From: Topomyia yanbarensis
Lineage: Eukaryota; Arthropoda; Insecta; Diptera; Culicidae
NCBI RefSeq assembly: GCF_030247195.1
Contig: NC_080670.1
Coordinates: 159,972,580-160,036,579, forward strand
DNA length: 64,000 nucleotides
Direction of reading: 5' to 3'
The translations under genes and the position numbers were made by a program. This document shows, piece by piece, positions 36,129-46,887 of the stretch. Each line of letters starts with the position of its first letter. Within the stretch, counting starts at the first letter, position 1. The notes under the pieces are model-generated. The model did not search any database. It was given only the letters and a program-made list of their open reading frames with translations, and was not told the origin of the DNA.

Positions 36129-36449
36129 TAAATTAGTTATGGAATTTGCTCATCAGAAGCCGACACTAATTTAGTGACAGGACTAAGCTAGCGCCGGATT
36201 GACGCTAGCTCTTGTGTTCCTTAACAAACCTATAGTCAAGCGTGATGTCCCGCAAGAAAAGGAGCTCATTTAGATGATAACTAATGTAATCGCGGGACAT
36301 CACGCTTGACTAGGAGTTTGCTCAGGAACACAAATAGTGTCTCCGTTTTTTGTAGTTAGCGTCAATCCGGCACTAGCTTAGTTCTGCTACTAAGTTTGTG
36401 TCGGATTCTGATGAGACGAAATTTAAACGAAAATTCCATAACTAATTTA
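36129..36449. mobile_element. 321-bp foldback MITE
   Basis: TAAATTAGTTATGGAATTT at the left is inverted at the right. Inside, CATCAGAA(G/T)CCGACAC, GACGCTAGCT-type, AACACA and GTCAAGCGTGATGTCCCGC are all mirrored around a centre near 36280. Most of the element is arm. It was inserted in the tandem array. Confidence 0.85.
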
Positions 36450-36469
36450 GTTATAGGCCATGTACTTTT

Positions 36470-36800
36470 CACGCGAAAAGATGCTATGCTATATTTCACC
36501 CCAAGGAGAAAAACTAGGTAAACACCAAAATTTCTCACTAGGGCGAAAATATTTGGTAAAACCAGTCTTTGTACATGAAGGGGACAAATCCTAACTTATT
36601 AAAGTCATGGGTGCGTTACGACTTCGTCTCATCAGAATCCGACACTAACTCTTTGTAGGAATAGATTAGCGCCGGCTTAACACTAAATCCTTAAAACTAA
36701 ACCACACTTTGTGTTTCAATCGAATGGTTTAAAAAAAATTCTCCTTAGGTGAGGAAAAATAGTTTTTACAAAAATACGCCACTAAGGAGAAATATGGCAA
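36470..36800. mobile_element. Compound element, diverged inverted relative of 13127-13541
   Basis: In reverse complement it follows the 13.1-13.5 kb element: a hairpin end (GCTATATTTCACC then AGGAGAAAAA), CAGTCTTTGTACA, GACACTAAC then GATTAGCGCCGGC, CACACTTTGTGTTTCAATC, then a second hairpin with TTCTCCTTAG and CTAAGGAGAA arms. The ends are less alike than in the 13 kb copy and no clear target duplication is seen. Confidence 0.65.
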
Positions 36801-37160
36801 AATACGACATGAATTTACTGTCAGTTTGTTTTATGTTCATGATTTCACATAATTTATATACGCGTCATCGTGATATTTCAGTAATGAGTAGAGTGGTTCA
36901 TGTTCAGGATCATAGTCACGATTTTTGATATTTTAATCACTTGTAATGTGATTTATGTTCATGATTTCAAGGAATTTTTCACGGCTTTTGTAATTTTTGG
37001 GATCGCGATCGTGTAATTTGGGCAGTAGTGTGTTTTATGTCCATGATTTCAGGATCTTAGTCACGATTTTAGTAATTTATATGCACGTTATCGTGATATT
37101 TATTCTTGACCTTACTTTCGAATTTGCCACGTGTAGTGATATGACTCTTGTTTATGATAT

Positions 37161-38024
37161 CAGTAGTTTTAAGGGATCATTCCTAAATTAAGTAACGCCA
37201 AAATTGCCTAAAATTGACTCCCCGTCCATCCATGTAACAAATTGTCACAAATTTTTCTATCCCACTTCTCCCTTACTTATTTTTTCAGCAAAAACATGTT
37301 ACGTAATGTTCTACCTTACTCCCCCTCTCCCATATGTCACAACATGTCATATTTTATTGTACCCCCTCTCCCCCTAAAAGCGTTACGTAATTTATGAATG
37401 GTCCCTTATCGTTATATTCGTAATTTTACTTCACCTTATCAAATATGTTATTTTTTGGTTATTATCGGATTTTTTACTTGAAGTAACGTGACAATATTAA
37501 CTGGATCATAAAAGTGTGACTGATTCGTGGTATCTTGTTCTGTAAACTATATCACGAACACGATTTGTAACTTACTAAACCTTATTAAATGAATATCGAT
37601 GTTCGAAGTTCTACTAGTTTCCTTATATCTATTCCTTGAACCTATTCCTGGTCGCTAGCAGATGAACATATATAACATTTCATGAAGTAGTGCATAGAAC
37701 AAAAATTATTCAACGAATAACTTGTATTCAATAGTTCACGTGAAACTTTCATGACCATGTTACAGCAAAGGAAAACGCCACCAACGTGAGAGAGAAATTT
37801 AAATTTAGTTTTATTTGGGCAGTCCCACGATCGTGAAGCGAACAAGATACAATTTAAGTGGGTCTTGTAAAAACAACAAAAAATGTCTTGTTAAAATAAT
37901 TGTAATTTTGTATTTAATAAATAGCTCTGAGGATGGCCGAAGAATGAGTAGGCTGAAACGTAAACAACAGAAATAGTTTCAATATGTTTTTCCACCGAAC
38001 AACATCAACCGAAATTTGTATACA
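37161..38024. other. ADAM intron, no feature recognised
   Basis: AT-rich with a C-rich patch at 37210-37380 (CCCCTCTCC-like runs on the plus strand). A segment at 37780-37830 (GTGAGAGAGAAATTTAAATTTAG) resembles 25350-25380, so it is a small dispersed repeat. Confidence 0.4.
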
Positions 38025-38890
38025 AAATCATGTACTAGGAATCATGAACTAGTTCACGGATCCATGAATTATTATTCGTGTACGTAAGAAAGTTTTTCAT
38101 GATTTTGTTAATTTTCTTACGAGCACAAATGGTCTGTCGTGAATGTTTTGGTAGGCATATGAATCCGTTCACGAATACATGAATAATATTTTGTGTTTTC
38201 CTGAACTATTTTACGAGCACGAATGGTAACTCGGCACTATTGTACTAGGAATCATGAACTAGTTCACGTATACAATAATGATATTTGACGATTTCGTGAA
38301 CTAATTCACGAGCACGAATGGTAATTCGTGACTATTGTACTAGGTATCATGAATCAGTTCACGAATACTTGAAAAATATTTTAAAATTTCGTGAACTATT
38401 TCACGAGCACGACTGGTCGGTCATAACTATTATACTGGGAATCATGAACCAGTACACGGTCACATAAATACATGAATATAGTTTATGATTTCGTGAACTA
38501 TTGCACTAGCACGAATGATAAACCGTGAGTGTTTACTACGAATCATGAATCAGTTCAGGTACGCATGAGTACACGAATGGTAAGTCGTGACTATTATACT
38601 AGAAATCATGAATCAGTTCACGAATACTTTGAAAAATATTGTATAATTTCGTGATTTTTTTTTACCAGAACGACTGTTATGAACCAGTTCACGAATACAT
38701 GAATATTATCTGGTAAGTCGTGACTTTTATATTAGGAATCATGAACCGATTCTTGAATGCATGAATAATATTTGATGATTTTGTGATCTATTGAACTTGT
38801 GTGGTAATTGAATCGTGACTATCATTTTAGGAATCATGAATTATCGCACGAGGATTGAAAGGATTCATGAATGAAAATCCGAGTTTCGTG
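38025..38890. repeat. Degenerate tandem array, about 85-110 bp units
   Basis: Units begin with TACTAGGAATCATGAA(C/T), then AGTTCACGAATACATGAATA, a TTTCGTGAACTA block, and CACGAGCACGAATGGTAA. Starts are recognisable near 38034, 38254, 38338, 38433, 38530, 38598, 38728 and 38823. The unit is rich in small palindromes (TTCACGAA, TTCATGAA). Each unit differs by substitutions and small indels, so the array is old. Confidence 0.8.
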
Positions 38891-39610
38891 AAAGAGTTCT
38901 CGAAGAAATATCCAGACTGTTTTGAATTGGTGAACTACGGTTCCTAAGTCTATGAATAAAATCATCAGTCAATCTTTGGTTTTATGAATAATGTTCATAA
39001 ATTGGTGAACTAGCTTACGTACAAAAAAATGATGTTTTCGGAATCTAAGAACGTGATTGTTCCAGAATTCAAGGCAGTTGATTCACGATTTTGGAAACAA
39101 TCGTCAATAACTCATTTCTTGCGGCTCCCGGACAGGAATTTTATCTAGCTATAGCACGAGATCCGCTGCGAAATCAGGCTTATTTTTTTATATTTTTTAT
39201 GTTTTATGGAGAGAGAATCAACCAATGGGGCTTGGGAGCAGTTATCCATCCTCAATGTGCACGTTTCAAGAGTTCTATACCTTGAAATGTCAATAACGGC
39301 GCCGGCCACGTCCTTATAGTCATCGGGGAAGGGAGGGAATGTTAGTGTAACAAACGTTGTTATGGAGGCCGTGTATGAGGTATACATCTCCAGGTTTGCC
39401 AGCGGAAGGAGTTTTTGTTAGTAAGACAGGGTAAAGAGTTACACAAATCTGGATTCACCGTGATGAGCGCTAGGATCTATGCAACTCTCAGTAGTGTTAT
39501 CATGTGTTTATTACTCTAGGCAGCCGACTGCCGAGAATTTATGGTAGATTTATAGTTCATTGAATTAATTTTGAAATGCTGTATTTTCGACTGTTCATGT
39601 TTATTTCTTT

Positions 39611-39784
39611 AGGTTAGGAATCGGCGTTTCAGTACGTTTTTAAAAAAGATCTCTTGCTGCATTCTCTCTTCTTCTGACGTTTCGGTTCTTATTGGACCTT
39701 TCTCAAGGAATCGTAAGGACCGAAACGTCGGAAGAAGAGAACATACAGGAGTTCTGAACAGACTGAAACGCCAATTCCTAACCC
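39611..39784. mobile_element. 174-bp hairpin element
   Basis: GGTTAGGAATCGGCGTTTCA at the left pairs with the reverse complement of GAAACGCCAATTCCTAACC at the right. The inner arms carry CTCTTCTTC and GACGTTTCGGT, again mirrored. It has little loop and no coding capacity. Confidence 0.8.
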
Positions 39785-40856
39785 CAATACATTTTCAATG
39801 AAGCTTGTTTTCGACAAAAAATTTCCCTAGAAACTGATTATCTGGCAAGGACTAAAAACCTGCAGCTGGGGACTAAAAACTAGGCTTTTGCTCTACAAGA
39901 AGCCAATGAAGTTATGGCTAGATCTTATAAGCTGCCAATACAGCCGGTAGGTGCTACAGTGACAATAAAGGGTATTTCGTCCGCAAGGATATTAGTTCAC
40001 CTAAATTCCTACGAGTCTGCCTAATCGAAAAGTATCGGGCAGTTATCAAGCGGAAGTTGTTGAAAACTGGAAAGACAACTCAGGACGCTGCGCAAGCTGC
40101 TCGATGATGAAACAAAATGCCTCCGAGATTGAAAGGCCATTGCGTTTTTCGAAATGAGTTTGCAGAATTAGATTTCGCTTTTCATCTTCCACTTTGTACA
40201 ACTTTTTTAATATAGCACATGTCGAGGCGAAAGTTTCACCACTGAATAACGTGTATTTTTCTGACAAATAGTTTGTTACAACATTCCAAAGCCGACCACT
40301 AGATGCGCTGATACAGAATAAATAATGTGTCCGAATTCTAAGTAAAGCAGACTTTATTAATTTTTAGTAAAAGAGCTTTTCTCTGCTATGACTCGTGGAG
40401 GATAGGCATGTAAGTAAATTTATTGACAGAAAGCACTGGAGGAAAATGACCCAATTAAATGACGATTGAAAAGTTTCTCTCGGAATCAACTTGATCTGAA
40501 CAATTTTGAAATATATCTAGGATTGAGACTAACATGAAGAACGTTGGAGGTAAATTTATGTCTAAAATCGTCGAAATTAAGGACGATTCGCAATTCTAAT
40601 TAGCAACGTTTCCGTTCTTACAAACGCTCAATCAATTTTTCTTAATCTTTGAAAAGTATCTCCCATCCATTCAAAATAGCCCCAAAAAGAGTTAATTTTG
40701 TGCAACCCAAAACCGAGCTGCGAACCAAATCTTCGCGGTGATTATTGTCAGCTATAATACATTGAAAAACGACGTTTTCCAACCCATTGCCAGCGGTCGA
40801 ACACGCGGTGCTGCTGTTGCTGTTGATTCACCAGTCAGCAGCGGTCTATAACTCAC
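39785..40856. other. ADAM intron, dispersed repeat relic only
   Basis: About 40230-40350 matches the dispersed repeat at 6650-6790. No protein family was recognised. A few DD37E-like words were considered and not accepted. Confidence 0.4.
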
Positions 40857-41034
40857 CCCATTGCCGGAGCACTCCAGGTTGTTGTGATTGCTGGGACACT
40901 TGGTTTGGTCGATGTACGGGAAAATGCTGACGCAGGTCTGGTTGACGCAGATCAGATTATCGCCGCATGGTGTCCCATCGCGGACCAGCCCGAACGGTGG
41001 CGTGGCCGCACCCGCCGACGAACCGGTTATCGAC
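40857..41034 (-). CDS. mmd: ADAM (mmd-like) exon: end of cysteine-rich domain, start of EGF
   Basis: The 178-base exon follows an intron of only 122 bases. The acceptor is CACCACAG and the donor GTGAGT. The first G completes AAG (Lys) with the AA left by the previous exon. The protein runs SITGSSAG, then LVRDGTPCGDNLICVNQTC, then KCPSNHNNLECSGNG. The DGTPCG-X5-C-X3-C block is the closing part of the ADAM cysteine-rich domain. The final CSGNG opens the EGF-like module completed by the exon at 31018-30862. A Ser/Gly/Ala linker precedes the block, where ADAM22 has a longer loop. It ends in phase 0. Confidence 0.93.
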
Positions 41035-41156
41035 CTGTGGTGATAGGACGGAGCAACGGGAGAACATGCATCATTTCTTCGCGCCGCTGTCTACAGAGCT
41101 CGGCTGGGAAATTGACTGGCCGCGCCTAATGGCACCTCGGCAAAGGCTATACTCAC

Positions 41157-41276
41157 TTGCATTCGTATTCGATTCCCTTAATTGAAATAATTGCCCTAGA
41201 GTAAAGATGGTCGCTGCAGTCCTCCACCGGCGTCCGATCACCGTCTTTGCACTGCAGCGAACCGCACTGGATGTTC
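41157..41276 (-). CDS. mmd: ADAM (mmd-like) exon: middle of cysteine-rich domain
   Basis: The 120-base exon has acceptor TTCCACCAG and donor GTGAGT. It begins with one G that completes GAG (Glu) after the GA of the upstream exon. The protein is NIQCGSLQCKDGDRTPVEDC, then SDHLYSRAI, then KGIEYEC and AA of a Lys. The ENIQCGSLQC block is diagnostic for the cysteine-rich domain of ADAM proteins, which helps target partners outside the cell. Phase is right at both ends (1 + 39 codons + 2). Confidence 0.93.
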
Positions 41277-43095
41277 CTGGTGGAAGCGGAAGCGGGGGAG
41301 AGAGAGAGAAAGATATAGTCGGTTAGTACGGATGGCGAGAATAGCTTTTTGACTGCCGATGAAGGCGCAAACAATTGCGGTTCCGTGGGATTTTACCCTC
41401 GGCTAGTGCTAGAATGTATGTTGGTACGATGTTGCTTTTACAGTGCATTTCTGCTTCGAGTTGGTCCGAGTTCGATACGCACATTAGTATGGCTGCCAGG
41501 GCGGCTAGGACAGGAGGCACAGTCCGATGACTGGCCGGATGAGGTTAGGCAAAGGCACCTAATGATGAATGGCATGCCCCGTGTCAGTACTATGTTTGTT
41601 GAATATGCTTCATTTGAAGGCTTTGTTGTGTAATTTAGCCGCAGCGTTGATTACATCCATTCGCGATGATACGCAGGTGCCATGGTGGTCAGTAATGGAG
41701 GTTTTCTGTTTGGCAGTTGATTGGGAAGCTGTATAGCACAATCGGTAGTAAGGCTTGTGGGGATACTGTTCCACTGAGAGCCACAATCGATGTTCGGTTT
41801 GAGTTCGGTTCGTGCCTTATTCCAACAGATTACATGGTAACAATGATGTGGAATGGATGTAAACATTCAAGTCAAACGCAGCCAGACGAACTGGTTAGGG
41901 TCGTTGTTAACAGAAGAAAGTGGGATTGGATTTGCTACAAATTCTACGTACTCATTTAGAGTTCATTTGCAGCTACACGAGAAGAACAAGTCAGCTGGCA
42001 AATGGTTATCTTGTTTGCCGATTGCGATTGTAAAGCATATCAGTTGCGTGGTGAGGGTGAATTAAGATCTAAGGAGTTCAATGAATGATAAGTACCAATC
42101 AGATCAATATTTGAAATTTCCAAATATTGCAACTACTCCATTTTCCACATCGAAAAAAAATCATCGTGTCTCCTTTCGAAAAACTCGGATAACAAAATCT
42201 TAATATCATTGTTCGCGACCACGACAGAAACTCTCCTCGTGGAAAAACAAAAATTACCACTCCCCTGATTCACCAAACACAGCTAGAAGAGTTGCCACAC
42301 GAGAGATGGCATGTGCTGACTAATAACAGTATCATTATTATTAACAAAGGTTATTATTAATTTTATGATGAATAATGGACATTTCGCCATTGTGGTAGCT
42401 GTCTCCGGGTAGTCTTGGAAATTGTATGTATGTGTGTGTCGCTGTGCGTGTACTTGTCCGGGAAACGGAAACAATTTCCTCCAGGGGACAAATATGCGAT
42501 CGTCATTGCTCAGAGAGCGTCTGCAGCTGCTGCTGCATGCGAATACTGGCAATAAGGTATGAATCAGCTAAGGAAGACTTTCGATCCAACAAGAAAGTAA
42601 AGGTGACTAGCGCGGCAGGAGCAACTTCAATAATTAATTTGCACTGACACATTGTCAGACCCAAGGAATAGATTCTACGACGTTGCTGTTTGCTGCTTCC
42701 GGTGTGGGGATGATTCGCAGTTCTTGGCCCCGACGGTGCTGTTTTTGCGCTGTGGGACTTTTCGAACCAGTTTGCAACCGTCACGAATGTCCCTTGCCGT
42801 TGTCTCTCTCGCTCTCTGTCTCCATGGCCTTCTTGAGTAGGGTCAGAAAATTCATCATTACGTTGATAAATGATCCTTGATGATGAGGAATGTCGCAAAA
42901 AGGTTTTCTTCGCAGCAGTGCACCCCAGGGGGAATCAAGAGTTGAAACTTGTTGACACTGCACTTTTCGCTGATGCTGACACTAACGGAACATCGGAAGA
43001 ATATTTAATGCTTATTTTGTGAGCGATCTTGTTCACATTGTTTTATCACGAGAAAGGTGAATTAGAACGATGACAGTCAAGGATGAAATACTCAC
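41277..43095. other. ADAM intron of 1.8 kb
   Basis: A GA-rich run follows the exon boundary at about 41298-41312. Plus- and minus-strand frames here (for example 42503-42898 minus) are not recognised. No mobile element ends are seen. Confidence 0.5.
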
Positions 43096-43267
43096 TCCGG
43101 TTCACATTTGATGTAGTTGCCGTTGGTGTCCTTCCCGCAGTGTCCGTTGATCGAACCCTTCGAGTTGAACTGCTCGTAGCAGACCCGATCGGCTCCGGTG
43201 CCACTGTAGCCCCAGATCCGTTCGCACTGAGCCGCCGTCGTCGGGCAGACCCCATTGAAACAGTAAC
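43096..43267 (-). CDS. mmd: ADAM (mmd-like) exon: start of cysteine-rich domain
   Basis: The 172-base exon has acceptor CTCTCCTCCAG and donor GTGAGT. It opens with GT, which completes GGT (Gly) after the lone G of the disintegrin exon, giving GYCFNGVCPTTAAQCERIWG. It continues with GADRVCYEQFNSKGSINGHC and GKDTNGNYIKCEPE. The pattern of a C-X-N-G-X-C turn, then QC-X3-WG and the CYEQ(F/L)N block, is the canonical start of the ADAM cysteine-rich domain, and the CERIWG phrase is closest to the ADAM11/22/23 group. Antisense frames at 43083-43310 are shadows. Confidence 0.95.
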
Positions 43268-43402
43268 CTGGAGGAGAGAGAAAGAATTGGGTTTATTTAT
43301 ATTAATTTGAAATAGATGATCGATTCTATTATTAATAAATCCAGCTTGTTAAACTAAAATTTATATCGATTCAATAAGACAATATGAAATTTCGCCATTA
43401 CT

Positions 43403-43430
43403 GAAATCATATCTATCTATCTATCTATCT
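43403..43430. repeat. (ATCT)n microsatellite
   Basis: A run of ATCT tetranucleotides, about six units, ending in ATAT sequence. Confidence 0.9.
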
Positions 43431-43577
43431 ATATATATTTTTTAACATTCGTCGTGTTTAGTGTATATTTGCATCGTTGTGTTTTCACCAGAGGGGGACA
43501 AACTTGACAGCTGATAGTTACACAAATCGTTGAAACCACTTTTTTGGTATTGTGAGTTGTCGGACCAATCTTTATTC

Positions 43578-43779
43578 AAGACTACAGACACTTTATACAC
43601 AAACTTGCGGAGACAAAAGTAGTAAAACTAGCAACCATGAAAATTTCCTGTCATCACGGAAGATCCCATAAGCTTTTCATGGGCTTTCCCACTTTACTTC
43701 TCATCTCAAGATCCTCATGCTCGTTTGGCTGCACTTTTTGACACCTCGCTAGTCTGTGTATAAAGTGTCTTTATTCAAG
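43578..43779. mobile_element. MITE with AGACACTTTATACACA ends
   Basis: AGACACTTTATACACA near 43586 is inverted at about 43755-43770. The word TTTATTCAAGAC stands just outside both ends and may include a target duplication, although TAC separates it from the left arm. Interior similarity to 26983-27222 identifies the family. Confidence 0.7.
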
Positions 43780-44067
43780 ACCAATTTCTAAAAAAGCGTA
43801 CACTTGTATACAGTGAAAAATTTAAAAATGGTTTTTCGAGTGCCAGTGTATTCATTCATAAATAGGCTTTGTAGTTTGTACCTATTAGCAGAATCAAAAT
43901 AGAATTGGCTGAGTGTAAATGAATCAAAGAATTGATCGAACGTAATAATAAACGTTTGTTGTGCTTTCCATCGATCCGCGTAAATTTGTTGCTGAGAAAG
44001 TTTTCGTCTTTGCGCAACGAAAGCGCAGATTGCTATCATGCAGGTTACGCATGCAACCGCTAATAAA

Positions 44068-44302
44068 CAAGGATGCCACATTGAAATCTGTGTTTCGGTC
44101 AAAAATATGTTTTTACCATCTGTGATAACTGAAGCAGGAAAAAAATCTATGATAAATTTCCGAAAAATCTGTGAAAATTCACAATATTTGCAAAAATCTG
44201 TGAAATTTTCTTCAAGATGCCAAAATTCTGCCATCTGTAAAAAAGAATCAAGTAGTAATAAAAAATTATGACATTACACAATCTGTGAATATGGTAACCC
44301 TG
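44068..44302. mobile_element. hAT-like MITE, copy 1, 8-bp target duplication
   Basis: The ends are CAAGGATGCCACATT and, inverted, CAGGGTTACCATATT. The flanks are CTAATAAA (44060-44067) and CTAACAAA (44303-44310), 7 of 8 equal. An 8-bp duplication and a CA(G)GG start are typical of the hAT superfamily. The interior repeats AATCTGTGAAA-type words, possible transposase-binding subterminal repeats. No transposase. Confidence 0.8.
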
Positions 44303-45137
44303 CTAACAAATTAGATCTACCTACCTACACATTCGCCTCAAACATTGAACCCAAGCGCATAAAGCAAAATGAGTCAACGCTGATGATGATGGGTAGATCG
44401 AAAGAGACAACTAGTACCACGGCACTATGTTAACCGTGTGATTTTGTGTACGAATAATTGTGATCGAGATAGTACATAAAAGTGTGCTGGAAGCGAGCAT
44501 AACACAACAGAAAGCATGGTGTTTGAACGGACAAGCTCAGTCGCGTGTTGGACGTAACTGGGTAGCGTACCTCCACAGTCAGTGTAACGGACGGTGTAAC
44601 TCAGCAACACTGGCTGTGAAAACACACAGCGCAGTGATCTGCTCCGCCTGCCATTTAACAGGCAACTGAACTTGTCCGGCCAAATCCGTTCTTTAAATAG
44701 TCGATGATGACGTCATTCATAGAAGCGTAGCGCGCTAGGTACACAAATCTGTCGTGCCGGACTTGGGAAGTGCTAGCTTCTGTGTGTAAATGCGCGATAT
44801 TTTGACTAGGTTGTACATTATTTAAATTTTCAATGCCATGATATCAAAAATCTTTGGGTTTATCTATTGGAATCTATTCTTAGAAGTATTTTGGAACGAT
44901 ATGTGCAAAAAAAATTAATATTTATCGTGAGATGGCTGAATTATATGCGTTTGAAATTGGACCACATTCGTTACATACCGTTTTTTATAATTTGCAAAGT
45001 GCACCCCCATATCGAAAACAAAGACGTAGTCCTACGTCAAAAGTCGCTGGCCGTCGGTACGCCAAAATCATGTTGACTAAACGAATGTTGTATCAGTTCG
45101 TTCTATTGATCAATCGAATACGCCTATTTGGCCTAGA
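44303..45137. other. ADAM intron, upstream of LINE
   Basis: Short frames at 44867-45147 carry basic sequence that may be the decayed 5' part of the following LINE ORF1. Otherwise nothing is recognised. Confidence 0.35.
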
Positions 45138-46350
45138 GTGGGGGTGAAGCGTCGCCATGGGAATCAAAAACAGCCTATTCGTGCAACTGTTGACCATAGC
45201 ACAAACGATATTGTGCTCAGTGACCTGTCGATAACTTTAATTGTTCCTGTAGCCCCTCCACCAAAGTTCTGGTTATACTGGTCCGGCTGTTATCGAATGA
45301 TCACTGATAATGACGTTCAGAAACATCTCTTGTGCTGTTTGAACGTTGAAGTGTCAACAGAGATCGTGAGATTGGTTCCAAAGGGGAAGGACGCTACCAA
45401 TCTGTCCTACGTGATGTTCCAAATTGGCCTTAACCCAGTACAGAAACAGCAAGCTATTAATCCGTATCCTTGCTCTAACGGCCTACTGTTTCGAGAATTT
45501 ATTGACTTGTGAAGAAAACCTATTCGCGGACCTGAGCAGAACCGGCGACAAAATTTAGAAAGACCAATTGTAACGATTTAGCTAATGGGAAATTGCTGTA
45601 CACAGCACATCATCTACTACCGAACTATTTTCTGAGACAACATGTCATTATTTAAACCAAGCCGAATTTCGCCATCATTTCCGAGACTGCTTCGACAAAT
45701 TCACGTTATACCGCCATCACTGGGACGCCCGTTATACCGTACTACGGGAGTCGCAGAGCATTCCGACGCAGTCGTGCTACCAGCTTAGTCGTCCCGGCCC
45801 TGCGTTCGGAGGTCGTGAGGGGGTCTTCCAAACTCCCTTCTCGGGCGATTATTTTGCTTTGGATGATCACCGGCTCACTGAAAACCTTTCGGTTTTCAGC
45901 CCGTTATCAAGTACGACGCATGATTCCCCATCCGTCTACTCTCAGAACGTCCGTGGAATAAGAACAAAAACTCAGACCTTCTTGCTGAACATCGCCTCTT
46001 GCGACTACGGTATTATTGCTCTCACCGAAACTTGGCTACGCGATGATATATTGAACTCCGACCTTACGACGAACAACGCAATTTATAGATGCGATCGTAT
46101 CTCTTCTACCAGTGATCTAGGGCGCGGAGGTGGTGTTCTTATTGCGGTAAAGAAACATTTAGCTGGAACTGTACTGAAAATGGCTGCATGTGAATGTTTG
46201 GAACAAGTAGTACTTTCACTGCCAGGTTCGTTATATGTTTCCTGCATTTATCTGAGGCCGTATAGTGATCCTGACTAACGTTCACTCCTCTGCGGTCCAG
46301 AGAATTCTTAACAAAGCCTGTAAGCGAGATTATGTGCTTATTGTAGGTGA
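45138..46350 (+). pseudogene. LINE, part 1: ORF1 C-terminus and APE endonuclease
   Basis: The frame 45138-45512 gives PPKFWLYWSGCYRMITDNDV, then IVRLVPKGKDATNLSYVMF and LLFREFIDL. I recognise this as the conserved end of an ORF1 protein in jockey/CR1-type mosquito LINEs (an RNA-binding chaperone-like partner). The frame 45859-46278 is the N-terminal APE endonuclease: YSQNVRGIRTKTQTFLLNIA, ALTETWLRDD with the catalytic Glu, and the GRGGGVLIAV strand. A frameshift near 46270 leads to VLIVGD at 46335-46350, exactly where the solo LTR enters. The endonuclease nicks the target DNA to prime reverse transcription. The copy is broken by the LTR and by shifts. Confidence 0.85.
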
Positions 46351-46492
46351 TCTAAGTAGGAGTTTGCCCACTACTCGGGTTCTTGTTTGCCCGGCGGACC
46401 CTTTTTTTCAGGGCGGCCTAGGTGCCTATACAGAATTTCGCATTTTTGAAACACAACCAAAAAAGATAAATTAATTAATAAATTTACCGACT

Positions 46493-46498
46493 TTTATT
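46493..46498 (-). terminator. Polyadenylation signal AATAAA of the solo LTR
   Basis: AATAAA followed by AGTCGGT. The same AATAAAAGTCGGT occurs in the second copy at 58467-58472. It lies about 140 bases before the LTR's 3' end. Confidence 0.6.
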
Positions 46499-46880
46499 TT
46501 CTACTCCAAAATCCTGCACGCTCACGTTTGTGGGCGGAGGGGCGGGTTGTCTCTTTCAACCGGCCGGGACTGCAACTCCCGAGTTCTACCGTTAGTTGCT
46601 CCGGCAGCGGTCCTTGGCGTTTAGCTAGGGAGGTGAGCTTGGCTCCTTTGTTGGAACCTCCCTAGCGACGTTGGTGACGAATCGCCGGATCGTCTACTCG
46701 CCGTTATCGATCCCGGAAGTCACCACAGTGCACTTCCCAAGGAGAACTTTTGTCCGCCCTGTTTCGTTCTCCTTGACAATCAGCTATAGAGGAGAGCTTG
46801 GCTCATTCGACTTTTCCTCTATAGCGAGAACGGCCGATGTCGTGGTTCCTTTTTGTTTAGCCGGGGAAGCGAAAGCACTC

Positions 46881-46887
46881 TTTTATA
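46881..46887 (-). promoter_or_regulatory. TATA box of the solo LTR
   Basis: TATAAAA on the minus strand, about 535 bases from the LTR start, followed by a C/T-rich stretch. In the 58.3 kb copy this site is not recognisable. Confidence 0.6.

Larger units (their letters stand above)
36060..37160. repeat. Degenerate array of 'ttatgttcatgatttcaggatc' units, split by foldback elements
   Basis: TTCATGATTTCA-like words followed by CACGATTTT-GTAATTT and a CGTCATCGTGATATT phrase occur at about 36062, 36831, 36897, 36958 and 37034. The array is interrupted at 36129-36449 and 36470-36800 by inserted elements. The family is related in wording to the array at 38030-38890. Confidence 0.6.

Noticed and set aside
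38025..38890. CRISPR-like spacing of repeats
   Set aside because: Units are degenerate head-to-tail satellite copies in a eukaryotic intron; there are no identical repeats with unique spacers and no cas genes.
43788..44234. 148-residue minus-strand open frame
   Set aside because: It overlaps the hAT-like MITE at 44068-44302 and has no known domain.
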